Part shown: positions 34,463-44,331 of the stretch, in pieces | Position numbering within the stretch: the stretch's first letter is position 1 | How the letters are laid out: every line of letters begins with the position of its first letter | NCBI GenBank assembly: GCA_001600635.1 | Contig: BCKL01000015.1 | Coordinates: forward strand, 516,685-580,684 | Length of the DNA: 64,000 nt | Origin: Leucosporidium creatinivorum | Taxonomy: Eukaryota > Basidiomycota > Microbotryomycetes > Leucosporidiales > Leucosporidiaceae | Direction: 5' to 3' | Position numbers and translations under genes: made by a program | Notes under the pieces: generated by a model | Database searches by the model: none | Told to the model about the DNA's origin: nothing | The model's input: only the letters and a program-made list of their open reading frames with translations

Positions 34463-35124
34463 GGGCGAGTAGACCCGATGTCGGAGGAGAGGAGGAGTTA
34501 GATTGTAGATAAGACGAGCAGAGGAGGATGTGCTCGATGACGAGAGTTTTACAGTTAGATAGCTTTCTTGTCTATGCCGTGGCTTGATAGCGTGGAACTC
34601 GTTGAGCAGTGCTCACTCGTTCAGCTATACTCTTACGAGGTCAGAAGCGAAAGGGAGCGAGGTCAGAAAGCGAGAGGAAGCGATTCCAGCCTTCGCCGAA
34701 CGAGCCGAGTTCGGCGCTGGACGTCGAGGCTTTCACACTACTCTTCGACCGACGTCCTTGATTCAAATGGGCTGGAAGAGCACCCAATCTACCTCGGCTA
34801 CCGACCTGCAGCCTTCTGTGACTAGCTCTCCACCGACCAGCTCGACCAGGCCGTTTCTCGCTCGGCGCTCGCTCTCCCCCTCTCTTTTCCCTACTCGACA
34901 ACGCTCGGTCGCTCACCTACAGTATGGCAGAGCTACAGCTCCTCTACAGCAGCCTACTCCCCGGTAGCACGCCCCCCTTTCGGATCCTCCGGCTGATCTC
35001 TTGGCCGCAGTCCAAGCGAGTCGGACGGCGAGTTCAAACGAGGAGCGAGCAGATGGGCGATTCGCTTCTTGACTTCCTGAATCTCACTGCTCTCCAACTC
35101 GCCTCCAAGTCCAACAACCTCAAC
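34463..35124. promoter_or_regulatory. Channel 3' flank, right repeat edge and ADH upstream region
   Basis: Bases 34463 to about 34844 are unique. Mirror similarity to the left arm begins near 34845. CTACAG (34917-34922) precedes an ATG at 34924 that is in frame with the ADH without an intervening stop, so the true ADH start may be there rather than at 35125. Confidence 0.5.
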
Positions 35125-36609
35125 ATGCAATCTCACCACCCCAAGTCGTACATGGCGGCGCAGATCTGCCACAAGGGCGGCAAGCTCGAGATGAAGGAGG
35201 TCGACTGGAGGCAGCCGAGGAGGGACGAGATTGTCGTCAAGGTCATCGCTTGNGGAGTCGCTCGCAGGTGTGTAGTAGCTTCGGANTTTGCTCTCCTACA
35301 TCGCTGACCCAACTGCGAACCTTCCTACAGCGACCGCATCACCCAAGATCAGCTCCTCGACGGCATCCACTNCCCTCGCACTCCCTGCCACGAGGTCGTC
35401 GGCGAGGTCTATTCGATGGGAGACGATGTCAAGCACCTCAAGACCAAGGACATGGTCGCCGGTAGCTGGCATGGCGGTCACTGCAACGAGTGCACTCCTT
35501 GCCGCTCGGGGTTCGTCCTTTTTTCGCTTCGTCCTTCTCCTCCGAGACTCGTCGCTGACCCTCCTCTCCTTCTCACCNACAGCGACTTTGCCTGCTGCAC
35601 TCGTCGCGAGATCCACGGTTCGCCCTCTCTCTCTCTCCTACCCTCTCCCCCTCGCTCGGCGCTGACTCTCGCTCGACGTCTCCCTTCTCACAGGCATCAC
35701 CGTCGACGGANGCATGGCCGAGTACATCCTCATGAAGGCCAACTCGGTGATCTGCATGCCCAAGGGAATGGACATGGCCGAGACGACCGCTCTCCTCACC
35801 CACGGCGCTACCATCTTCAGTGAGCTCTGTCTTGGCGCTCCCTCTCCGCCGAGCTCTCCTCTCGCTCTATCTCCCCACCACAGACTGCCTCAACAACATG
35901 TGCGTTGCTCCTGGAGAGCTCGTCGGCATCCACGGAGCTGGGTGAGTCTCTCCTCCTTCCGCTCATCTCTAGGCGCTCGCTGACCTCGGCTCTCCCCCCT
36001 CCAACAGCGGCTTCGGCAAGCTCGCCTGCGACATCTCGCGCTGCATGGGATTCCGCACCGTCATGATTGGAGACGACGAGCTCAAGCGCAACCTTAACCT
36101 CGGCTCGGACAACTTCATCGACTGCACCAAGTCCGATTGCGCCAAGGAGCTCATGCAGATGGGCGGCGCCAAGGTCATCCTCTGTGGGTCTCTCGCTCGC
36201 TTCTTGTACCGTCTCGGAGCTGACCTCTCGCTGCTCCCCTACAGGCACCCTCCCCGAGACCAAGCACGTCCCTTCCTTCGTCCAAGGCCTTCAACACGGT
36301 GGCCAAGTCTGCCTCACCACCATGGGCTCCGAGACTCGCTGCGAGATGCCCATCTGTACGTCTCCTTCTCTCCCTCTGCTACCTCATAGCTGACTCCCTC
36401 CCTCCACAGCCCCCCTCATCATGCGCCGTCGCACCCTGCTCGGCTGCCCTCCTCCCACTCCCCTCCAGGTCGAGGAGTGCCTCCGCTTCTGCAAGATGCA
36501 CGACATCCGCGTCAAGGTCAGCAAAATGTCCCTCGAGGACTGCAACAAGGCCTGGGAGTGCCCCATGGACCTCAACTCGATGGCCAAGCCGGTTCTCATG
36601 ATGGATTGA
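35125..36609 (+). CDS. Zinc-containing alcohol dehydrogenase, right copy
   Basis: Medium-chain NAD(P)-dependent alcohol/aldehyde oxidoreductase. Exons: 35125-35267, 35331-35510, 35583-35617, 35694-35819, 35884-35941, 36008-36183, 36245-36355, 36410-36609; 342 residues. Visible features are a catalytic-zinc segment (ACGVARSD, the Cys codon being TGN, then PCHEVVGEV), structural-zinc cysteines (HCNECTPCRSGDFACC) and a nucleotide-binding GIHGAGGFGKLA. The GHE motif of the family is CHE here. The frame is open in this copy, in contrast to the left one. The fourth intron (35820-35883) lacks the usual CTGAC branch motif, which the left copy keeps, so its splicing deserves a check. A start at 34924 would add 67 residues. 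The true substrate cannot be told from sequence. Confidence 0.87.
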
Positions 36610-37202
36610 GCTGGCGCCGAGGGGGATCGCCGAGGGTCGTGCTTTGGGTCGACGGTGTGCTTGTTCGCTTGTGTAGCTTGGTTAGTCGATGCCAGCCTCA
36701 GGAATCCGAGTCTTCTCCTTCCACATCTCATCCGACCCCGCCTTAGCCTCGCGAGCCGTTTCTCACTGCTCGCTCTTTCTCCCTGCTCCTTTTCGCCGAT
36801 AGACTCTCCGCTCCATGCGCTTCTTCTAGACGGCCAGCCTTTCGCATCTCACATCTTGCATACCCAGCTCCGCCTTCCAACTCGTCTCGCGTCGCATCGC
36901 TGTAAGTGCCACCAAGGGGGAGGGCCAAGCTTGCTTCGACGACTCGACTCGGCGGTGCAAGAGCAGCGCCGGCGGCAGAGGCGAGGCGGGGGTCGAAAGC
37001 TTCCGGCTCTGTAGTGTACACGAAAGAGAGAAAGAGCTCTTGCTCAGCGCGGGAGGCTGTCGGGAAGCGTCAAAGGCTGAAGGGGATCGAGGAGCAGGCA
37101 GCGCCGAATGCTCGGCGAAGACTTCTTCTCTCGCTCCGTCTGCACCGTTGCTCACAGCTTGGATCCCTCCGGCGTGCTACACACACCTATCTTAGTAGTT
37201 AA
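36610..37202. other. ADH 3' spacer, right arm
   Basis: Counterpart of 7230-7810. Open frames differ between arms and none resembles a known protein. It probably includes the ADH 3' UTR. Confidence 0.6.
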
Positions 37203-37327
37203 GGCAAGCTCTCGCTGTCTGCCAACATAAACCTCAGAAGCAATTCCCAAAACGGAGCCCTGAAAGCGAGTCGTCGTTTCGGAGCGCGCCGAGCTTCTTC
37301 CTGCTGACCTTCTGCATCTCTACATCT
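37203..37327 (+). pseudogene. Fragment of the mechanosensitive channel gene (right arm)
   Basis: Matches 34041-34165 over about 125 bases: most of the penultimate channel exon plus nearly all of the following intron, including the GCGAGT donor and TGCTGACC branch region. The match ends just before the intron's acceptor. It lies about 3 kb downstream of the intact gene, beyond the ADH, in the same orientation. Confidence 0.9.
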
Positions 37328-37794
37328 CCTCGACCTTCTTGTCCAAGACTCGATACTCTGGCACAACAGGCGCTGTGTCGTGACAGGTGCACATGCACTC
37401 TCAAGCTCCCGTTTGCAGCTCTGTGCCATCGCCGAGACCAGCCCGAGCCGTCCTGGCTTCTTATAAGCGTTTTCTGGGACTTAGCGAGCCTCGCTTCTTC
37501 CTGGATAGGTGTTCTACTCTCACTCAGACCGTGCAAAAGAGCAGCAACAGCAGAGGGAAGCTCAGTTCGGCTTCAACCTTGCGAAGCCATCGCCGAGACA
37601 TGCGCTTGAGCCCGCTTCGGTCCTGGAGAGCTGCAGAGCAGCGTTGTGATATCTTCGAGTGGTAACTCTATACTCGGACGCCCTCACCTACAGCCTAAAG
37701 CGACCCTCCAACAACTCGCCCATGAACGCCTTCGCTCGCCCCGCTCTCTCTCCTCATTCTCACTCGTCTTCTACACTTCGACACTTCGTACAGG
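37328..37794 (+). promoter_or_regulatory. Promoter of F-box copy A'
   Basis: It contains the conserved F-box promoter block at 37580-37649, 146-215 bases upstream of the ATG, matching the blocks upstream of copies A and B. The region just before the start (CACTTCGTACAGG) is also shared. I see no gene here. Confidence 0.5.
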
Positions 37795-40700
37795 ATGGCA
37801 GGCTCTCGTCGCACGAGCAAAGCTGCTGCGATCAGCTACCAAGAGGTCGACAGCGATATCGACATGCAGGACGACGACAGGCAGGTCGAAGCGAGCAAGG
37901 GTGAGTTTGAGAGCGCGCTGCTGTGCTGCAGCGGGAAGATGAGGTGTAGCTGCAGAGTCAGAGACGGCTACTGCAGCTCTGCCCGCTTCTACAACTACTC
38001 TTATGCACGAGCAGCTGCTGGCGTGGAGCTGGTTGAGCTCAGCCCCAGGACGCGCGTTGAAACGGTGCAGCTAGGCGTGAGGTTGAGGGAGCGGAGGGAG
38101 GTACAGAGGGCTGTCGAGCTCACATGCAGCACTTCAGGACTTCCCGCTGCTCCGGCTAACGACAGAACTGACTCCTTGCTCTGACGCCCTGCACAGTTCA
38201 AACGGCGAGGAAGAAGGCGCGCAAGACGGGCAAGAAGGTCAAGCAGGCAACGGAACAAGCCGATGAGACTGATGCGCCTTCGTTGGAGATCTTCCTCGGC
38301 GCCCCTCTCGACATCTTGGGAGAGGTGAGCCGCGCTCTGTCCTCCATAGCATCGCCGAGCAAGCTGACCCGGCTTCCACCACCAGATCTGCTCGCATCTC
38401 AACCCTGAAGACCTCGTCAAGCTCGCTCGAACTTCCAAGCTCTTCCGTTCGCTTCTCCTCTCTCGCTCGAGTCGCTCCATCTGGATCGCGGCCCGCCGAG
38501 CTGCCAATCTGCCCGAGCTCGAGGGACTCAACGAGATCAACTATGCCCTCTTGCTCAGCGGAACGACTTGCATGGTAAGCTGTGCTCCTTGGAGACAGCC
38601 AAGGTGCTCGCTGAACCGGCTGCATCCTACAGGAGTGCGGTACGGACCACCACTCGGTCGAGCCCGACTATATCCTAAGGACGAGACATTGCCTGCCCTG
38701 CAGAAAGACGTTGTGCGTTGGAAGTTGCACTTTCTCCGATGAGCTGGCTACTTACATCTTGTGTGCAATTTCAGCCTCACCGCCCGTGGAAACGTCAAGC
38801 AACTCGGTCAGATTCACCCTCGCGCGGTCGATTGTCTGCCTGCCGCTCAAGGTGAGCTCGAGCGGCTCTCTTGACTCGCCTCAACTCGCTGAACCGTCCT
38901 CTCGTCCAGTGGGCCCGGGTCCGCGCTCGTGGAGGAGTACGCCGGCCGCTTTACTCATGCCCGTCGCTCCTCGCTGACCTCTCCTCCTTCGCTTCGCAGC
39001 CTACTATCTCAACGCCGACGTTCTCGAGATCAGCGCTGCCCTCAATGAGCTTCAAGAAGACGACGACATTGCTCAAGACGCCTGGACGAGTCGTCGCATG
39101 GCCACCGGCACGCGCACTCGCAAGCCGAAAGAGGTCGCCGAGGCGCCCGAATCTCTCGTCGAGGCGTTCATCAAGGAGAAGGCTGCTGAGGCGAAGGTCA
39201 GAACCGAGGTGAGCGATCTTAGCTATTCTTCGCCTGCTTTACCTCCGCTGATCTGCTTGCATCTCTAGCAAGGAGAGCTCATCCCCAAGACGATCGCGCA
39301 AAACGCTCGCGACGAACTCGCTCGCATCAACGCTGCGGAGGAGAAGGCGTGGCAAGCGTGAGTGATGAAGAGTAAACTCTCCGACCCATCGCTGAACCGG
39401 GACCTTTTGCAGGCTCAAGCTCGACCTCGAGGTCGCCGAGTGGCTCGAGGACGAGTGAGCATCACTTGCTCTGCGTGGTCAACGCCTCACTGACCGTTGC
39501 GCACATAGTATCGAATGGTACAAGGACAACATCTACGACTACGCTCATGTGTGGAGGATGGTTTGTGTTCCGCCTAGCATCGAGGACCTCGTGCTTCCCG
39601 CATCGAGCTATCCGAGCACCGACCCAGAAGGCGAGTGTGACTGCTAATGCATGCAGGCCGCTTACTGACGCAAGAGCTTTATTGTTCATAGCCTGGAGTG
39701 TCGTCAGGTCCATGGTCGAAGCCCGCAGGGAGCAGGAACAACTCGAGCGGCGCGCCAGAGAGGCTCGCTACGCCGCTGAGGAGGCCGAGGAGCGTCGTGG
39801 CGCTCTCCTGCGCCCTTACTACGACAAGATGCGCGTCAAGCAGAAAGGCGATGACGTTTTCACCTTCCCTCGCTTCGAGCCCTTCAAGACTTTCGTCTCC
39901 GTCACGCGTTTCTGGAAGGAGGACGACTCGACGGTCGACAGCGACTCCTGGGAGGAGGCGCTCGAGGCCGTCAAGCAGGAGGTCGAGGACTACCGCATCG
40001 CCACCCGCGTGAAAGCTATCACCATCATCCTCGCCGCTAACAACGACGTCCCCCTCTCCTCGCTGTCGACCGATCCCGCCGACTACCCCGAGGACGAGTA
40101 TGGCGAGGCCTTCTTCTCCAAGCTCACCTCGCACTTCTTCTCCCCCTACGAGACGGAAAAGTCCTACCCTGACTGCCTTCACATCAACAAGCCTGGTCGC
40201 AGGATCTGGGGTGGTTACATCAACGAGGACGAGCTTGATTTGAGCGCCTTCCTCGACCGTCGCCGAGTCTTGATCCTGGAAGCCATCTGCAGGGCGACCT
40301 CGCTCGACATCGAGACCGCCTCAGTCACCGACGTCAATACGCTCGGCCTCTCCCTCAAGTGGGCCGCCAACCCGAGCAATCGTAATGCCGAGCGCACCTT
40401 CCGTCCGGCTGCTTTGGTCGGTGTCCACGTGCTTTTGGCTATCCGACCACACGCTCACTTTCGCGCCCAATAGATGGACGAGGTCATTCGTCGCTACCGC
40501 TCCAGGTCGATGAAGCGCTTCCCCGAGCTCGTCTTCGAGTACACGGGGGACGACGACGAGGAGTCGGAAGATACGAGCGGTCTCGGCGAGCACGAAGAGG
40601 ACGTCAAGCCTAAGATCCGCCGCGGCAAGGCGGTCAAGAAGAGGCAGCGCGATTCGGACGACTCGGAGCAGGAGGACGATTCGGGCGCCAGCGACGACTC

Positions 40701-40824
40701 GGAAGACGAGCCGCTCATCGTCAAGAAGCGCGCTAAGAAGCAGGGCGTCGTAGTGAAGATCGAGGACGACTCGGATGGTGGACTCGAGCAGGAGGAGAGC
40801 GAGGCGGGAAGCGACGAGGAGTGA
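37795..40824 (+). CDS. F-box protein (copy A', right arm)
   Basis: Predicted SCF ubiquitin-ligase substrate receptor; partner of the left-arm gene at 205-3276. Exons: 37795-37900, 38197-38324, 38386-38574, 38633-38712, 38775-38851, 38910-38936, 39000-39208, 39269-39357, 39413-39454, 39509-39630, 39692-40416, 40474-40824; 714 residues, open throughout. F-box about 70-120 (LDILGEICSHL, DLVKLARTSKLFRSLLLS), CxxC segment (RHCLPCRKT), helical middle with the family block DYRIATRVKAITIILAANND, and an acidic/basic tail. Intron 1 is 296 bases, long for this genome but conserved in the family. Intron 39631-39691 has a GC donor, as in copy A. Sequence before the tail (40200-40600) differs strongly from copy A, yet the last 70 codons and 3' flank are nearly identical, pointing to gene conversion. 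Confidence 0.9.
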
Positions 40825-41189
40825 GGAAGAGAGAGATGAAGGTGCTTGCTTGCTTGCTTGATTCGTCCGTGCTCTTCTGCAGTGACATCGATACTTCTGT
40901 GACACTCCTCCGACTTGGACGAGAGTCAGCGAGAGAGAGGTGGCTTCAGCGACGTTTCGTCCTGCGATTGCTCGGCGCCGAACTCACAGGATGCCCGAGA
41001 CTTGCTGCTTGTTAGCAGCCTTTGATAAATGAGCCGAAGCTGCTCGCAGCCCATCTTACACGCCTTGACGCTCGCTCATGTAGCTCAGCGTGAGCTCGGT
41101 TCGCCTTCTCCCTTCTCGTCCGCTCAGCTCGAACCGCTCTTCCGCTCCCCCGCTCACCTCGACTTTCTCNNTNCGACANNTCGNNCANN
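40825..41189. other. Outer end of right repeat arm and upstream region of F-box copy C
   Basis: Bases 40825-41028 equal the left arm's 1-204 with two visible substitutions. From 41029 to 41189 the sequence leads into copy C and has several undetermined bases. The conserved F-box promoter block is absent here. Confidence 0.6.
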
Positions 41190-41286
41190 ATGGCAGGCTC
41201 TCNTCGCAAGAGNANNNNNNNTNCNNTCAGCTACCAGGAGGTCGACAGCGATAACGACATGCANNACGANGNNTGGCAGGTCGCNA
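41170..41286. other. Cluster of undetermined bases at the start of F-box copy C
   Basis: Dozens of N occur in about 117 bases spanning the start codon and first exon, exactly where F-box family members are most alike (MAGSRRKSK, SYQEVDSDIDMQ). This is what collapsed or mis-mapped repeat reads produce. Confidence 0.85.
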
Positions 41287-43999
41287 GCAGCAAGGGTGAG
41301 TCCGAGCGCTTTACTCTTCAGCTGCAGCGTCAAACGTAGTCGGAGCAGCAGCATAGCCCTAGAGATCTCCCAAAGCTCTACTGCGGTGCTCAGCAGCCTT
41401 GCTCGGCTGCAGGATGAGCGGGAGCGGCCGCTGTTTGGCTGGGAAACAGACGCAGCGACGTGGTGATGCGGTGCAGGCAAGAAAGGCTCTTCGGAGGAGA
41501 TGGAGGACAGTGTGCAGAATTCTCCTAGCACAAGCTGGGCAATGCTACAACGCTAGANGAGCCCGAGCTGACCCTTCGCTCAGCTCCCCCCACACCAGCT
41601 CCGAGAGCGATCAGGAAGGCGCGCAAGACGAGCAAGAAGGCCAAGAGCAAGAGCAAAGGCCCTCTCGAGACCTTCTTGAACGCACCTCTCGATGTCCTGG
41701 CAGAGGTGCGACGATCTCTACCCTCCGAAGCATCGCCGAGCTTGCTGATGACCCATCTCCCACCTTNNATCTGCTCCCATCTCGAGTCTCCAGACCTCGT
41801 TCGGCTCGCTAGTACCTCCAAGCTTTTCCGCTCCCTCCTCCTCTCACGCTCGAGTCGCTCCATCTGGGCTGAAGCTCGCCGAGCCGCTGNTCTTCCCGAG
41901 ATCAAGGATCTCACCGAGACCAAGTACGCTTTCTGGCTCTACGGAACTCATTGCANGGTGAGTATTAGCTATCCTGATCTCAGGCTCGACGACTGCTCAC
42001 CTTCTCCGCTGCAGGAATGCGGATTGTCGCGCAAGACGGTCAAGGTCGATTTCCTCTTCTTGACGAGGCACTAGGCACTGCAGCCTCTGCAGGAAGCTTC
42101 TGTAAGTTGTGCTGCGGGTGAAGTATCTCTATCGACGCCTGCCTGACCTAATCCCCTGCAGGGTCACTCCTGGGAAAGGTATCGCGAGCATCGACCTCCA
42201 CCCTTACGCTCTCGACTGCTCCTCTTCATCGAATCGTAAGTCGACCTTGGCCCTTCTCGGGGCGGCTCTGCTGACTCTTCTTTCTCGCAGTTGGACTGTC
42301 CGGAAGCTCTAGGAATGGTGCCCGCGCTCTCTCCAGCCCATCGGCTCCCTTCGGCGGCGGCTGACTCCCTCCTCGCTCGCAGTCTACTTTCTCACCTCCG
42401 AGCTGATGGAGATCAATACGACCCTCATCGAGCTTCAAGACGCCGACGAGGTCGCGCAAGATGTTTGGAGTAGCAACCGCCTCGCAGCTGGCTCCCGCAC
42501 TCGCAAATCGAAATCGGTCGTAGCGACCGAAGCGCCCGAGTCGGCCCTAGACGCGTTCGTGGCGCAGAGAACGGCAGAGGTCGTCAGGAGGAAAAAGGTG
42601 TGCTTACACCAACCGCTCGGATAAGTGTACCGTGCTGACGCTTCTGATTTTCGCAGCAAGGAGAAGCTCTCGCCGTCGCGGCAAGGCGCAACGAAGCCGA
42701 GGAGTTGCGACGCTTTGAGCGTGAGAGAGATGCCGCTTGGAAAGCGTGAGCCCAGTTTCCTGTGTCTCGTCTTGCCGTACGCTGACCAACACATTCGTTC
42801 GCAGGCTCAAGCTCGACCTCGAAGTCACCGAATGGCTTCACGACGAGTGAGCTGCGATGGCTCGCTCTCAGCTCCACCTGTACTGACACTGACACGCCGT
42901 CTCACAGCATCGAGTGGTACAAGCGCAACTTCTTTGAGCGTCTCCACTGGAAACAAGAGCGTCGCTCGGTGGCTGTGCGCAACCGCCCCCTCGGTCGTCC
43001 TCTCGCCAGCCGCCCCAGCAACGACGAGGAATGTGAGATAGAGCGTCTATTGCGCTGCAGTCGAGACCCCCCGCTCACGACGGACCTGCCCCCATAGGCT
43101 GGTCGTCCATCAAAGACCAAGTCGAGCAGTTTCGCAAGGAGGAGGAATCAGCCGAGCGCGCTCGCCAACGCCATTACCGCACGGCGCACCACGAGTATCT
43201 GCAGTCTCTGAAGTTGCGGGACGACTTCTACATTCAGCTTCGTGGCCAGCAACACGGCGACGACCTCACCACTTTCCCGCGTTACGAGCCATTCGAGGAG
43301 TTCGCCTCGGTCAGGCCTCTTTGGAAGGATGGCGCGACTCTCGACCAGGTGGCGTGGGATGGGGCGCTCGAAGACATCTAGCAAGAGGTCAAGGACTACC
43401 GCATCGCTACTCGCGTCAAGGCCATCACCATCATCCTCGCTGCCAACAACGACGTCCCCCTCTCCTCGCTGTCGACCGACCCTGCCGATTACCCCGAAGA
43501 CGAGTACGGCGACGCCTTCTTCTCCAAACTCACCTCGCACTTCTACTGCGGTAGCATGACGGCAGCCTATCCCGAGGCCCTCAACTTCGAAAGCCGAAAC
43601 TTGTGGGCGGGCCGGCGAAAGCTCAACCTGGAAAGCTACCTCTGTCGCCGCCATCTCCTCGTGCTACGAGCTGTTCTCAGTGCCGCCGGTCTCCAGGAGG
43701 ATATTACTAGCATGGAGGATGTCCTAGCACTCGGCAGTTCGTTCAGATGGCCCGACTCGTGCCCCAACTCGTTCTACGCGGGGAGGAAACGAACGGCCCT
43801 ACAGCTGGTGAGCGCCTCGTTAAAAGAGTTGCTACTGTCTTGCGACCGGAAGGCTGACCGCAATCACATCTCACAGGTGAACGACCCAGAAGCTCGCAAC
43901 TGGAACTCGCAGTCGTCGCCGCTCGTCTTCCTACATGAGGTTGACACGCCCGAGGCCGATGTAGCCGTCAAAGCCGAACCTTGGAGCGATTACGAGTGA
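41190..43999 (+). pseudogene. F-box paralogue C, broken
   Basis: The fourth F-box unit, about 3.4 kb after A', same spacing as B to A. Exon 1 (41190-41295) has the same 106-base length as in A and A'. The F-box is readable (PLDVLAE, then ICSHLESPDLVRLASTSKLFRS). Two lesions are visible. A 7-base tandem duplication AGGCACT at 42066-42079 inserts a stop just before the CxxC segment. A TAG at 43379-43381 interrupts the block that precedes DYRIATRVKAITIILAANND. The C-terminus differs from other copies and ends WSDYE at 43999. A truncated F-box-only protein is possible. N bases in exon 1 limit certainty. Confidence 0.75.
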
Positions 44000-44331
44000 A
44001 CTGGGTGGACTGAGCGGAGGCAGGAGCGAGTGAGGATCGAGGACCAAGCGCCGAGGGGCTGGCTCGAGGAATCTAGGTGGAACGAGTCGTTTTGGTACAT
44101 TCGTTAGTCTTGCAAATGCTTCATTGAGCGTGTAAAATAAGCGGCCGAGAGTCGAGGGCTTCAGCGAGTTGGATAGAAGGCATCTTTTCTGATCTGAAGC
44201 CGAGCTGTCGCGGCGCCGAGGGGAGCTCGTCTCTCGAGACTGCGACTCGTGTGTGTGGTACTACTGTTGACTGCGTATTTGACTGTCTGTACAAGCTATC
44301 CAAGCGCTCCAACTCGGTCCAAAGAACCGAA
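44000..44331. other. Convergent 3' region
   Basis: About 330 bases between the broken F-box copy C and the 3' end of the short-chain dehydrogenase. I see no gene here; it holds 3' UTR sequence only. Confidence 0.5.

Larger units (their letters stand above)
34845..41028. repeat. Right arm of large inverted repeat
   Basis: Reverse complement of the left arm without its extra F-box unit. It contains the ADH, a spacer, the channel fragment and F-box copy A'. Undetermined bases at 35253, 35286, 35372 and 35578 are exact mirror partners of 9171, 9138, 9052 and 8846. Substitutions and small indels scattered between the arms show they are two real copies. Confidence 0.93.

Noticed and set aside
9500-34900. 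Locus as a mating-type region or centromere
   Set aside because: No homeodomain, pheromone or receptor genes and no repeat-rich gene-poor tract are visible.
34924-35124. Intron in the ADH 5' end beginning GTAGCA near 34960
   Set aside because: Splicing at that donor to the GCCGCAG acceptor leads to a stop soon after; the unspliced frame is open, so I keep the simple start at 35125 with 34924 as alternative.
1-41028. Inverted repeat as a mobile element or virus-like element
   Set aside because: The arms hold host-type intron-bearing genes, and I see no transposase, integrase, capsid-like gene, terminal repeat motif or target duplication.
1-41028. Inverted repeat as a pure assembly artefact
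   Set aside because: The arms differ by a 3.35 kb unit, by amino acid changes and by small indels, so two copies exist, though local errors are likely.
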